Below, piece by piece: positions 17,112 to 26,542 of a stretch of 64,000 nt of DNA. Origin of the DNA: Wenjunlia vitaminophila DSM 41686 (GTDB lineage: Bacteria > Actinomycetota > Actinomycetes > Streptomycetales > Streptomycetaceae). The stretch spans positions 22,841-86,840 of the forward strand of contig NZ_KB904650.1 of NCBI RefSeq assembly GCF_000380165.1, given 5' to 3'. The stretch's first letter is position 1, and every line of letters begins with the position of its first letter. A model generated the notes under the pieces. That model made no database searches. It was not told where the DNA came from and saw only the letters and a program-made list of their open reading frames with translations. The position numbers were made by a program, and so were the translations under genes.

Positions 17112-20033
17112 TCAGGAGACGAGTGTGACGAGCTGCACGCCGCTGTACGCCGGCACTCCGTCCCGGGTGACGACCGCACGGAGGGTCACCCAGCCCTTCC
17201 CGCCGCCGCGGTTCGGCGCGAGCCACACGCTTCCGTCGGCATCGGTCTCCAGGTGTGCCAGTGACTCGCCGTCGAGCTCCCAGGTGATCTCCGCGCCGGT
17301 AAGGTCGGTGTCCGTGCCGTCCCAGGCGGCGAGGGTGAGCGCGGAACGGGAGGTGCCGCCGGCGGGCAGCTCGGCCGGCGTGGCGGTGAGCCTCAGGTCG
17401 GGACGGATCACGTCGGACCGGTATCCGGCCAGGTCCGCCGGGCACCACGCGATCTCGGGCACGAACCGGCCGTCCGCCCAGCGAGCGAGGTACCCCGGCT
17501 GGTGGTGGGCGTCGTCGATCAGCGCGTACGTCGGCACCCCCTTCACGCTGGCGACGAAGCCGTGCGGCGCGACGGTCACCGTGCCGAGGGCGCCGGGCAG
17601 CGGCAGCGCGCGCGGCTGGAGGTCGTGGCTGGCGACGATCTCCACGCCCCCGTCGAACGTCGTCCGCGACACCCTGAGGTCCGCGGTCAGGTACCGGAAC
17701 GCCGTCATCGCCCGCCCGAAGTACCGGCTGGCGACCCGCCGTTGGACCAGCGAGAGGCCCTTGAGCAGCTCGAAGCCGCGCCCCGTCTGGAAGTCGCGTT
17801 CCGTGTGCTGGGCCTGGTAGTGCATGTTGAGGCCGAACGCCAGCGCCCAGCTCAGGTTCTCGGTGGTGTCGATGCCGCGGTCGAGGTTGTGCGGGTAGAA
17901 CGCGACCTTGTCGTGCATCACCGCGGTGCCCAGCGGCCACTGCTGGACGACGACGCCGTTGCGGTTGGGGTTGTCGTAGGTGTCGGTGCGGTCGCGCTGC
18001 ATCGTGTTGAGGTAGAAGCCGAGGCTCGACGTCAGGTCCTGGAAGATCCGGTCACCGCCGACCCCCTCGGTGCCGATCGGGAGGATCGCCGCGGACTGCG
18101 CGGTCTGCTCCACCAGCTCCTCGCAGTACGCGTACGGCGGTGCCCCGAAGTCGGCGGAGTGGTCGTACTCCCGGCGCGCGATCTCGTCCTGGAACATCAT
18201 GTCCAGGCCGTAGGTGTCGCGGAAGGTGCGGAGCTGGTCGAGGATCAGCGCCCGGGGCTTGGCCCGCCAGCCCCCGATGAGGTACCCGAGGTTGTTGGTG
18301 TGGGTCTTGGTGACCAGGTTGCCCCGCGCGTCGCGGATGCCGATCCGCTCCACGCCGCCGAGCGCCACCACCGCCTGGCTGTCCGGGTGCCACCAGGTGG
18401 GGTTGGTGTAGGCGCTGGCGTAGTTCCCCCGGGCGTGGATGGTGTCGATGAGCCGCTGGAACTGCGCCGGCCCGCCGAGGTAGTCGAAGGTGAGGAAGTC
18501 CGGGTAGTGGTGGTCGTGCTGGCCGTCGGCGTAGTAGCTGGCGAGTTCGACGCTGTACGGCCCGCCGGGCACGGCGCGCAGGTAGTCGAACGCCACCGCC
18601 GGCTGGCCGGTCGCTGACGTGCCGCCGGTCGGCTGCCACAGGTCCACCTTGAGGTGCACCGACGTGGCCAGCCCGGTCCGCAACCGGGGATCGAGCTTGT
18701 CGGCGAGGGCGCGCCAGGTGTTCATCCCGTTGTCGGTCCGGTACCCCGCGAACAGGTCGAACGCGCTCCCGCCCGCCGCCAGCCGGGTCGCCGGGAGCCC
18801 GCCGGACCGGTCGGGGCCGATCCAGACGTCCACCCGGTGCGTCAGGCCGGTCAGGGCCTCGTCGCGCGCCCGGGCGCCGACGAAGCCGAACTGCGTCGGG
18901 CGGTAGGGCTTCACGGTGGCGGGCTGCACCGAGTACACGCCGAGCGCCGAGTCGTCCTCCTCGAACAGGATCAGGTCGTGGGTCGCCGTCGGCATGCCGT
19001 AGTTGGCGTAGAAGCCGCCGGCGAGCAACGTCTTGGTGTGGGCGATCCCGCCCCACTTCGGCGCGATGCCCAGCATGGTGCCGGCCTCCGGGATGGTCCG
19101 GTACGCCACCTCCGGGTAGGTGATGCGGGAGATCGGCCGGGACCACAGGTTCCGCACGGTCTTCGGGTGCAGTTCGAGGCACCCCTCCCGGAGCCGGACC
19201 GCCATGTCGACGGTGAAGAACCCGGGGACGGCGTAGCTGACCTCGGCCTCGTCGGCCGCCATCCGGGTGACGGTGACCGTGGCCTCGTCGCAGAAGACGC
19301 CGGTGCCGTTGTCGTAGTACACCGCCAGCGGCAGCACCCCGGGGGACTGCACCCGGCCGCGGCACGTCCAGTCGAGCAGCCGGCCCCGCCCGTCGATCAG
19401 GACCCGGTCCTCGCCCCGGGTCAGTTCCAGCGCGCCGGCCCGGCTCCAGGTGGCCACCGGGCCACCGTCACCGACGACCTCGATGGCGTCGACGTCGAGG
19501 ACCAACGGCTCGGGTGACTGCTTGTCGTCGGGGAAGAACACGAGCACGAGTCGGCGCAGCGGGTACGTGACCCGACCGTCGCCCTTCCCGCTCCAGGTCA
19601 TCCGGGACAGCCGCTGCGGCTCGAAGGTGACCCTGGTCCGCCCGTCGAAACCGGTGGGGTCGATCCGGCTGGCCAGGGTGCCCCACTCCTCGTTGTCCTG
19701 GTCGAAGAGCTTGAGCCAGAGGTTGCCCTTCTTCGGCGTGACGCCGGTGAGCCACACCGACACCCGGGCGAGGTGCGGCTGGTACGGGCTGGGGAACGCC
19801 ACCGAGAACTCGCTGTACTTGCCCGTCATGGTGACCCGGGCCTGTCCGGCGGTGCCGGTGGCGGCGAGTGTGGTGTTGTACACGCTGGTCGGCGGCAGGT
19901 CGTTGGGCACGCCGTCGATGACGAGGCGCACGGTCGGTCCGGTGTCCGCCGCGGCCGGCTGGGCGGCGAGGAGGGGCCCGGCCACGGCAACAGCGGAGGC
20001 AGTGGTTCCGGTGATGAAGGCACGGCGCTTCAT
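17112..20033 (-). CDS. Large secreted glycosidase-like protein, Tat signal
   Basis: Exported protein of 973 residues, probably acting on a plant or fungal glycan. The N-terminus KRRAFITGTTASAVAVAG followed by AAADTG is a twin-arginine signal. A beta-sandwich-like region (about 35-190, carbohydrate-binding in style) precedes a long central region with TIM-barrel glycosidase character. Candidate acids lie in MMFQDEIARREYDH, and aromatic-rich motifs such as YTNPTWWHPDS are present. A C-terminal Ig-like segment starts near 880. I recall similar Streptomyces proteins carrying a DUF6259-type domain, but I cannot confirm the family. The ATG at 20033 has GGAG upstream. Tandem palindromic operators lie just upstream, and a terminator separates it from the fucosidase gene. 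Confidence 0.72.
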   Translation of the reverse strand: MKRRAFITGTTASAVAVAGPLLAAQPAAADTGPTVRLVIDGVPNDLPPTSVYNTTLAATGTAGQARVTMTGKYSEFSVAFPSPYQPHLARVSVWLTGVTPKKGNLWLKLFDQDNEEWGTLASRIDPTGFDGRTRVTFEPQRLSRMTWSGKGDGRVTYPLRRLVLVFFPDDKQSPEPLVLDVDAIEVVGDGGPVATWSRAGALELTRGEDRVLIDGRGRLLDWTCRGRVQSPGVLPLAVYYDNGTGVFCDEATVTVTRMAADEAEVSYAVPGFFTVDMAVRLREGCLELHPKTVRNLWSRPISRITYPEVAYRTIPEAGTMLGIAPKWGGIAHTKTLLAGGFYANYGMPTATHDLILFEEDDSALGVYSVQPATVKPYRPTQFGFVGARARDEALTGLTHRVDVWIGPDRSGGLPATRLAAGGSAFDLFAGYRTDNGMNTWRALADKLDPRLRTGLATSVHLKVDLWQPTGGTSATGQPAVAFDYLRAVPGGPYSVELASYYADGQHDHHYPDFLTFDYLGGPAQFQRLIDTIHARGNYASAYTNPTWWHPDSQAVVALGGVERIGIRDARGNLVTKTHTNNLGYLIGGWRAKPRALILDQLRTFRDTYGLDMMFQDEIARREYDHSADFGAPPYAYCEELVEQTAQSAAILPIGTEGVGGDRIFQDLTSSLGFYLNTMQRDRTDTYDNPNRNGVVVQQWPLGTAVMHDKVAFYPHNLDRGIDTTENLSWALAFGLNMHYQAQHTERDFQTGRGFELLKGLSLVQRRVASRYFGRAMTAFRYLTADLRVSRTTFDGGVEIVASHDLQPRALPLPGALGTVTVAPHGFVASVKGVPTYALIDDAHHQPGYLARWADGRFVPEIAWCPADLAGYRSDVIRPDLRLTATPAELPAGGTSRSALTLAAWDGTDTDLTGAEITWELDGESLAHLETDADGSVWLAPNRGGGKGWVTLRAVVTRDGVPAYSGVQLVTLVS

Positions 20034-20061
20034 GAGCACGCTCCGGCATCGTCGAGGATAG

Positions 20062-20086
20062 AAAGCGCTTGCTTGCAAGCGCTTGC
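20062..20086 (-). promoter_or_regulatory. Tandem LacI/ROK-type operators
   Basis: AAAGCGCTTGC (20062-20072) and the perfect 12-bp palindrome GCAAGCGCTTGC (20075-20086) share the core AAGCGCTTGC, offset by 14 bp. They lie 29-53 bp before the start at 20033. Core palindromes with central CG are typical LacI-family sites. No dedicated regulator gene is adjacent, so the binding protein is unknown. The overlap also creates a CTTGCAAGC that MalR might recognise. Confidence 0.6.
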
Positions 20087-20154
20087 ACAGTAGGAGCCCA
20101 AGGCGAAACACGTCAACGCCTCTGTCCGAACTCCCTGTCGGCGGGCCGGCCAAC

Positions 20155-20198
20155 AAAAGGGCGCGTGCCCGGCGACCGACGTCGCCGGGCACGCGCCC
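20155..20198 (-). terminator. Strong intrinsic terminator after fucosidase gene
   Basis: A perfect 18-bp stem, GGGCGCGTGCCCGGCGAC (20159-20176) with its complement (20181-20198), surrounds the loop CGAC. On the minus strand it is followed by TTTTG (20158-20154). It starts 8 bp past the fucosidase stop, so the two glycosidase genes are separate transcription units. Confidence 0.9.
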
Positions 20199-20205
20199 CG
20201 GTGGT

Positions 20206-23046
20206 TCAGCGGAAGGTGGCCGCCAGCGCGTCGAGCGCCTTCACCAACTCCGCACTCGCCCTGCCCTTTCGTGCCGCGTCGTCGAGCTGCACGATGACCG
20301 CGCGGTTCGACGCGGGCGACTCGGCGAGGCGCTGTGCCTGCGCGATGTGCTGCCGGACCTGTTTCGCGGCGGAGCTCGTGAGCTCCCCCACGGTCTCGGC
20401 ACGGTCGACGTGCCAGGAGACGTTGGCGAACCCCACACCCACCGGCTCGAAGGCGATGGTGTAGGTCTGCCCCTCGGTCGTGTCGAACGAGATCTTGTCC
20501 GAGCCGTTGGCCTTCGCGGCCACGAGGTTGCCGTCCGCGTCCTTCACCACCGTCCGCGCGATACCCGGGTACTCACCGACGAACGTGCCGCCGTTGCGAG
20601 CCGTAACCCGGAACTCCGTGGCTGCGCCGTCTGCCCACTCCATGCCCAGGACGAAGTTCCCGCGCGCGACGAGGCCGTCGACGTTCCCGTCCTTCCACGC
20701 ACTGGGGAGTGCCGGGAGGAACTGGGTGTAGCCGAGCTGGCTCTGCACGAGCATCTCGGTCATGCCCGCGGTCAGCCCGAAGTTGCCATCGATCTGGAAC
20801 GGCGGGTGGGAGTCCAGCAGGTTGTCCATCAGGCCGTTCCGGTTCCCGGCGAGCATCGCGCGCACCATGGAGTAGGTGTCCTCGGCACGGCCGGTCCTGG
20901 CGTACATGTTGATCTTCATGGCCTTGGACCAACCCGTGCCGTTGAGGCTGCGCTGCTCGAGCGACTTGATGGCGGCGTCCATCCACTCGGGCGTGTCCTT
21001 GCTGATCAGCGTGCCGGGGAAGAGCCCGACGAGCTGCGACGTGTGGCGGTGCACAGAGCCCTGGTTGGCGCTGCCACCGGCACCGAAGTTCCAGATGCCC
21101 ACCTCGGGGAGATCGCCGGCCTGGGCCTTGCCGAGGCTGGTCTCCTCGAACCACTCCTTCACCTGACCCTGCTCCCCGATCAGGATCGGGTCGAGCTGCG
21201 ACTGCTTGTCCTGCCACACCGCGCGCAGGTCCGCGTCGACCCCGAGCTTCTCGGAGGCCTCGATCGCCATGCGGTAGAGCTCCCACACCAGGGACTGGTC
21301 GTACGTGGTTCCGACGGCTGTCGGGCCCTGCTCGGCCGAGACGCCCGGCGCCACGGTGAGTCGCTTCTGGTACGGGCTGTACCAGAGGTACTCGTCCCAG
21401 AACGCGGCCATCTCCTTGAGCATGGGGTACGCGGTGTCGCGCAGGAACGTCTCGTCGCCGGTGAAGAGGTAGTAGTCGTAGAGGTTCTGCATCACCCACG
21501 ACGATCCGCCGATGTTCCAGCCGTACTCCTGCGAACCGATCGGCGCGGTGTGCCCGAACGGGTTCACCTGGGTGTTGATGAGGAATCCCTTGCCGGTCCC
21601 GAGCGGCGCGCTGGCGAAGTCCTCGGTCTTCACCGCCGCGGACCGCTCAGCCGTCAGTCGGCCCGGAACCACGAGCGACTTGACGAACTCGTTGAACGGC
21701 ACCTGGGTCTCGGCGAGGTTGGTGATCATCGCCGGCCAGTAGTTCATCTGGACGTTGACGTTGAAGTGGTAGTCCGCTCCCCAGAAGGCGCCCGCACTGC
21801 CGATCATCCACAGACCGCAGAGGTTGGTGGGGAGGTCGCCGTCCCGCGAACCGGCGATGCTGAGGTAGCGACCGAACTGGTACGCCATCTGGTCGACCGC
21901 GAGATCGTGCGATCCCGTGCGGTAGTTCCTCATGAGCTGATCGGTGGGGATGTCGGGCACGGTCGCGCCCACGTCGAACTTCACACGCGAGAAGAGCTCC
22001 TGGTAGTCGGCCAGGTGCCTGTCGCGCAGGGCGCCGTATCCGCTGGCGATGGCGGAGTCCACGCGTTGCGTGATCTTGTCGTGCGGGTCCTCGCCCCGGT
22101 ACGTCGGGTAGTCGTTCTTGTAGTTCGTGCCCGTCGAGTAGACGAGCGTGACGGTGTCGGCGGCGTTGACCGTCAGCGTGCGGCCGTCGCTGCTCGAGAC
22201 GGTTCCGCCCTCGTTCTGCAGCTTGAGCTGCATCTCGGCCCGCATCTGGTTGTCGTTCACCTGGCCGGCGAGGGTGATCCGCTTCTCGTTCGGATCCGCG
22301 GTGGCGGTGGTGGTCAGTCCGCTCGCCGCCGCCGTCGACGTCGTGAAGGTGAGCTTGCCTGGTTCGGAGGCGCTCAGGCGCACCACGGCGACCTGGTCCG
22401 GATAGCTCACGAAGTACTCACGCCGGTAGTGCACGCCGTCGTGGTCGAATTCCACCGTCGAGACGGCGGTGCTCATGTCCAGGTCGCGAACGTAGTTCGA
22501 CGCAGTCGCGTCGGTGATGCCGGTGGCGCCGAAGTCCAGGTAGAGGTCACCGAAGTCCTGGTACATGCCCATTCCACCGGTGTTGCCGAACATCAGGCTG
22601 GTGAGCTGCTGGTTGGCGCCGCCGACGCCGGTGGGCGGGAGGCCGAAGACGTTGGTGGACTTGTTGTCGAGAGCGAGGCGGTAGTCGTTCAGTTGCTGAG
22701 GCGTGATCGCTGTTGCCTTGTTGCCACCGAGGTAGGTACGCCCCTGAGCGGGTCCTCCTCTCCACAGCGTCTTCTCGTTGAAGTGGAGGCGGTCCCGACC
22801 GGGGTTACCGAACGCCATCAGGCCAGTGGTGCCGTTGCCCTGCACCAGCGCCTGGTTCTCCCAGTCGGACACCGGGTTGGTGTACCACATACGCAGGGGG
22901 TTTCCCTTTGGGTCCGCGACGTGCGCGGTGGTTTCCGTCTGGTCGAGGGGCGCCCCGAGAGCGCCGGGGGCCGCGATGGCGGACGCCAGCAAGGGCAGCA
23001 CCACCAGCGCTCTGAGAGCGAGGACGAATCTACTTCGCATGTTCAT
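20206..23046 (-). CDS. Secreted GH95 alpha-L-fucosidase/galactosidase-type glycosidase
   Basis: Inverting glycosidase of family GH95, which removes alpha-1,2-fucose (some members alpha-L-galactose) from oligosaccharides. It has 946 residues with a signal peptide (about 1-32). Family motifs are WENQALVQGNGTTGLMAFG near the N-terminus, LPTNLCGLW, DYHFNVNVQMNYWPA, SAEQGPTAVGTTYDQSLVWE (general-acid region), GTGWSKAMKINMYAR, HPPFQIDGNFGLTAGM (second catalytic Asp region) and LPALPSAW. A helical C-terminal tail of about 75 residues follows. The first dozen codons include AGA twice and GCT, unusual here. The start is MNMRS at 23046 with a weak GAAG site; 23040 is the alternative. Confidence 0.9.
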   Translation of the reverse strand: MNMRSRFVLALRALVVLPLLASAIAAPGALGAPLDQTETTAHVADPKGNPLRMWYTNPVSDWENQALVQGNGTTGLMAFGNPGRDRLHFNEKTLWRGGPAQGRTYLGGNKATAITPQQLNDYRLALDNKSTNVFGLPPTGVGGANQQLTSLMFGNTGGMGMYQDFGDLYLDFGATGITDATASNYVRDLDMSTAVSTVEFDHDGVHYRREYFVSYPDQVAVVRLSASEPGKLTFTTSTAAASGLTTTATADPNEKRITLAGQVNDNQMRAEMQLKLQNEGGTVSSSDGRTLTVNAADTVTLVYSTGTNYKNDYPTYRGEDPHDKITQRVDSAIASGYGALRDRHLADYQELFSRVKFDVGATVPDIPTDQLMRNYRTGSHDLAVDQMAYQFGRYLSIAGSRDGDLPTNLCGLWMIGSAGAFWGADYHFNVNVQMNYWPAMITNLAETQVPFNEFVKSLVVPGRLTAERSAAVKTEDFASAPLGTGKGFLINTQVNPFGHTAPIGSQEYGWNIGGSSWVMQNLYDYYLFTGDETFLRDTAYPMLKEMAAFWDEYLWYSPYQKRLTVAPGVSAEQGPTAVGTTYDQSLVWELYRMAIEASEKLGVDADLRAVWQDKQSQLDPILIGEQGQVKEWFEETSLGKAQAGDLPEVGIWNFGAGGSANQGSVHRHTSQLVGLFPGTLISKDTPEWMDAAIKSLEQRSLNGTGWSKAMKINMYARTGRAEDTYSMVRAMLAGNRNGLMDNLLDSHPPFQIDGNFGLTAGMTEMLVQSQLGYTQFLPALPSAWKDGNVDGLVARGNFVLGMEWADGAATEFRVTARNGGTFVGEYPGIARTVVKDADGNLVAAKANGSDKISFDTTEGQTYTIAFEPVGVGFANVSWHVDRAETVGELTSSAAKQVRQHIAQAQRLAESPASNRAVIVQLDDAARKGRASAELVKALDALAATFR

Positions 23047-23460
23047 GTTGGCTTCTATCGGAGTGGCGATCACGGGATGACCGACGTGCTCGGCCCCGGT
23101 GGGCCGGAGCGACGGCCCCGCCACCTCCGGGACCGCCCGACCCGTTCGAGCGGGCACTGGCAGCGCCTGGCACTGCCTTCCCCTCACGTGGTCTCGTCGT
23201 TGAGCGACGGGGATCTGGGGACATAGAGATCGGGTGAATTACGTGGCCGGCTGGCGACTTGGATCAGGAGTATGCACCTCCAGAGGAGGGCAGTCAACGA
23301 ATCTGCGGCGGTGGGCCGACCAGAGATCCGATGTGTGTGGTTGTCGGCGAACCTGGAAAGCTCCCCGACGGCGGGCGGCGGGCGGCGGGCGGGGAGGGCG
23401 AGGCTCTCCGGTCCCGTGATCCCGACCAGCGCGTCCGGTGGTCCGCCACGCCGCCGGACG
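23047..23460. other. 414-bp gene-free stretch between fucosidase and MFS genes
   Basis: No open frame here has Streptomyces third-position bias or a recognisable product. The stretch around 23215-23345 is clearly less GC-rich than its surroundings. A triplicated GGCGGGC heptamer lies near 23371-23391. It must contain the fucosidase promoter (minus strand). A remnant of a decayed gene or an insertion boundary is possible but unproven. Confidence 0.5.
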
Positions 23461-25071
23461 TCAGAGATCAGGCTCGTCCCGCCCGGTCGCGGGAGGGCTT
23501 CCGGGGGTCGCGCGGTCGTCGTCCGCACACGGTCCGCGTCCCCTGCCGGGGAGGAACGCCAGCACCACCGCGGCACCGAGGAACGCCGCCAACCCCGCCC
23601 CGACCGCGGTGACGTGCATGGCGTGGACGAAGGCGTCCTTGGCCGGCTGCACCAGGGCCCGGCCGGCCGGGCCCAGGCGCTGGGCCACCGCCAGGGTCGC
23701 CGTCACCGACTCGCCTGCCGTGTCCCGTTGGGACCTTGGCACCACGCGGAGGTGGCCCTCGATGCCGTGCCGGTAGCTGGTGGAGAGCAGCGAGCCGAGG
23801 ATGGCCACGCCCATGGCGCCGCCGACCTGCCGGAAGATGTTGTTGACCGCGGCACCGGACCCGGCCTTGCTCCGCGGCAGGTTGGACATGATGCACACGG
23901 TCGCCGGGGGCATCACGTGGGCCATGGCCACGCCCTGGCAGAAGAACAGCAGGCACAGCAGCCAGGGGTCGCTCGCGGTGTCCAGTGACAGGAAGCCCAG
24001 GAAGGTGAGGCCGACCAGGAACAGGCCGCCTCCGCAGACGACACGCGTCCCGAGGCGGTCGACGACCAGGCGCGCCCGCGGGGAGAAGAACATCTGGGCG
24101 GCGGCGAGCGGGAGCAGCAGCAACCCGGCCTGCAACGGGCTGTGGCCGAGCACGCTCTGCAGGTAGAACACCATGAAGAAGGTGACTCCCATGAGCGCGA
24201 AGAAGGCCAGTCCGACGGCGCAGATCGCCGCGCTGAACCGTGGGTCGAGGAAGTAGCGCATGTCCAGCGCCGGGTTCTCGACACGCAGTTCGTGCCGGAC
24301 GAACAGGCCCAGCACCAGCAGTCCGCCGAGCATGGTGGCCCACACCAGGGGGGAGCCGAAGGAGGCGAGCTGGCCACCCTTGATGATGCCGTAGACCAGC
24401 AGGACCAGGCCGCCCATGGAGAGCAGCACCCCGAGCGGGTCGAGCCGTCCCGGATGGGGGTCGCGGGAGTCGGGGACGACCAGGACCATGGCGATCACGG
24501 CGGTGATCACGATGGGCACGTTGACCAGGAACACCGAGCCCCACCAGAAGTGCTCGAGCAGCAGCCCGCCGGTGATCGGCCCCACGGCGATGGCGAGGCC
24601 GACCGCTCCGGACCAGATCCCGAGGGCCTTGGGCTGCTCGGCCCGCTCGAAGACGTTCATGATGATCGCCAGGGTGGCCGGCATGACGAAGGCGCCGCCG
24701 AGGCCCATCACCGTGCGGAAGCCGATGAGCTGGCCCGGGGAACCGGAGAAGGCGGACAGCAGCGAGCCGAGACCGAACACGACCATGCCGCACAGCAGGG
24801 TCCCCTTGCGGCCCACCCGGTCGCCGACCAGTCCCGCGGTGAACAGCAGGCCGGCGAAGACCAGGGTGTAGGAGTTGATCGCCCATTCCAGCTCGCTCTG
24901 GCTGGCCCCGATGCCGGTGGGTGGCGGGGCGGCGATGGTCTTCAGGGCGACGTTCAGGATGGAGTTGTCCAGGACCACCACGAACAAGCTGAACAGCAGG
25001 ATGGTGAGGATCAGCCACCGGCGGTGGTGCACCGCGTCAGAAACCCGCTGAGACCTGTCCTTGTCAGGCAT
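23461..25071 (-). CDS. MFS multidrug exporter, DHA2 (14-TMS) family
   Basis: Proton-driven drug exporter of 536 residues with about 14 membrane helices. The antiporter motifs are present: [17 protein letters not shown] in helix 1 (motif D1), [14 protein letters not shown] in loop 2-3 (motif A) and a motif C-like [20 protein letters not shown]. It resembles EmrB/QacA-type transporters that export antibiotics or biocides. The ATG at 25071 has no Shine-Dalgarno. A TAGCGT -10 box sits 7 nt upstream on the minus strand, suggesting a leaderless mRNA. The gene is divergent from panB and no adjacent regulator is visible. Confidence 0.88.
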   Translation of the reverse strand: MPDKDRSQRVSDAVHHRRWLILTILLFSLFVVVLDNSILNVALKTIAAPPPTGIGASQSELEWAINSYTLVFAGLLFTAGLVGDRVGRKGTLLCGMVVFGLGSLLSAFSGSPGQLIGFRTVMGLGGAFVMPATLAIIMNVFERAEQPKALGIWSGAVGLAIAVGPITGGLLLEHFWWGSVFLVNVPIVITAVIAMVLVVPDSRDPHPGRLDPLGVLLSMGGLVLLVYGIIKGGQLASFGSPLVWATMLGGLLVLGLFVRHELRVENPALDMRYFLDPRFSAAICAVGLAFFALMGVTFFMVFYLQSVLGHSPLQAGLLLLPLAAAQMFFSPRARLVVDRLGTRVVCGGGLFLVGLTFLGFLSLDTASDPWLLCLLFFCQGVAMAHVMPPATVCIMSNLPRSKAGSGAAVNNIFRQVGGAMGVAILGSLLSTSYRHGIEGHLRVVPRSQRDTAGESVTATLAVAQRLGPAGRALVQPAKDAFVHAMHVTAVGAGLAAFLGAAVVLAFLPGRGRGPCADDDRATPGSPPATGRDEPDL

Positions 25072-25237
25072 ACCGCCCACGCTACCGACAGTGCGGCGCC
25101 CCGCGCCGGTCATCGCGCGGGCTCGGCCCCACCGGGCCGACCCGCCCGACCTTTCGCCTCAGGCGTCCGCGTGTCAGCATGGAGGTGATCCGGGGACGCC
25201 GTCAGGGCGCCTCGAGACGACGATGAGGAGCAAAGCC

Positions 25238-26104
25238 ATGACCCAGGTCAAGGCTGCCCAGACACCTTCCGACAGCACTCCCAGGCTGTACGGGGGGACG
25301 GGTACCCGACGTGTCACCGTGCGCGACATCGCAGCCGCCAAGCAGCGCGGCGAGAAGTGGCCCATGCTCACCGCCTACGACGCGCTCACCGCCTCGGCGT
25401 TCGACGATGCCGGCATCCCGGTGCTGCTGGTGGGCGACTCCGCCGGCAACTGCCACCTCGGCTACGACACCACGGTGCCGGTGACCGTGGAGGAGCTGCT
25501 GGTGCTCTCCTCAGCGGTGGTGCGCGGCACCCGGCGGGCGCTGGTCGTCAGCGACCTGCCGTTCGGCTCGTACCAGGAGGGGCCGGTCCAGGCGTTGCGC
25601 ACCGCGACCCGCTTCATGAAGGAGGCCGGGTCGGGCGCGATCAAGCTGGAGGGCGGGGAGCGGACGCTGCCGCAGACCTCGGCGCTGGTCCAGGCCGGCA
25701 TCCCGGTGATGGCCCATCTGGGCCTGACCCCCCAGTCCGTACACGCGTTCGGCGGCTATCCGGTGCAGGGACGCGGTGAGGAAGCCGCCCAGCGGCTGCT
25801 GAACGACGCCAAGGCGGCCGAGTCGGCGGGGGCCTTCGCCCTCGTCCTCGAACTGGTGCCGGCGGAGCTCGCCGCCCAGATCACCGAGCAGCTCCGCATC
25901 CCCACCATCGGCATCGGCGCGGGTCCCGACTGCGACGCCCAGGTGTTGGTGTGGACGGACATGGCCGGGATGACCGCCGGCCGCACCCCGCGCTTCGTCA
26001 AGCGCTACGCCGATATGCGGGGCGCCCTGACCGAAGCGGCCACGGCGTTCGCCCAGGACGTCGCCGGGGGGGCCTACCCCACCGAGGAGCACAGCTTCCA
26101 CTGA
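25238..26104 (+). CDS. panB: Ketopantoate hydroxymethyltransferase
   Basis: First step of pantothenate/CoA biosynthesis: transfers a hydroxymethyl group from methylene-THF to alpha-ketoisovalerate. It has 288 residues, a TIM-barrel enzyme. Conserved segments are MLTAYDALTASAFDDAG, LLVGDSAGNCHLGYDTT (metal-binding Asp), DLPFGSYQ, IKLEGG, MAHLGLTPQS, LELVPAELA (catalytic Glu) and TIGIGAGPDCDAQVLVW. The start at 25238 follows GAGGAG at 7 nt; an ATG at 25223 is possible but less well placed. It stands alone, divergent from the MFS exporter. Confidence 0.95.
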   Translation: MTQVKAAQTPSDSTPRLYGGTGTRRVTVRDIAAAKQRGEKWPMLTAYDALTASAFDDAGIPVLLVGDSAGNCHLGYDTTVPVTVEELLVLSSAVVRGTRRALVVSDLPFGSYQEGPVQALRTATRFMKEAGSGAIKLEGGERTLPQTSALVQAGIPVMAHLGLTPQSVHAFGGYPVQGRGEEAAQRLLNDAKAAESAGAFALVLELVPAELAAQITEQLRIPTIGIGAGPDCDAQVLVWTDMAGMTAGRTPRFVKRYADMRGALTEAATAFAQDVAGGAYPTEEHSFH

Positions 26105-26209
26105 CCGCGGCGCCCCGACGCCGGTGACCGGCGGTCCGACCGGCGGCCGGTGCCCCGCCTCCCGCGGGCACCGGCGCGCCGGTTCCGTACGCCCCCGAGG
26201 GGTCGCCCG

Positions 26210-26398
26210 TCAGCCGCGGCGGGCGGCCCGCTCCCCCTTGGCCTTGCGGTAGTAGTACAGGGCCATGTTGCTGCACAGCCCCGCGAGCAGGACCCAGACG
26301 ATCCCGACCAGACTCCCCTGCGCGAACGACACCGCGGCCGCGGCCGCGGCGAGCAGGCACACCAGCAGGGCGAAGACGGCGATACCGGTACGGGGCAT
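26210..26398 (-). CDS. Small two-helix membrane protein
   Basis: A 62-residue protein with two hydrophobic helices (about 5-26 and 31-48) and a basic C-terminal tail YYYRKAKGERAARRG. I recognise no family beyond small actinobacterial membrane proteins. GGAG lies about 11 nt before the ATG at 26398. It is on the same strand as the F420 reductase upstream, about 145 bp away, and convergent with panB. Function is unknown. Confidence 0.65.
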   Translation of the reverse strand: MPRTGIAVFALLVCLLAAAAAAVSFAQGSLVGIVWVLLAGLCSNMALYYYRKAKGERAARRG

Positions 26399-26542
26399 GG
26401 GGGACGGCTCCAGCAGGTGAGACGGCGGTCCGCCGATCCCGGCGGGATCTCCTCGGCGGGTGGCACGGGTGGTGCGACACCTCCATTGTCCCCCGACCGG
26501 ATTCCCCGTCTCCCGCCGGCCGGCGGTGCCGTGGCGACGGGG

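Noticed and set aside
20083..23226. 1047-residue open frame antisense to the fucosidase
   Set aside because: No family features; the minus strand carries all GH95 motifs.
23184..23576. Possible gene or transposase remnant in the fucosidase-MFS gap
   Set aside because: No recognisable transposase or other motif, and no matching terminal inverted repeats were seen.
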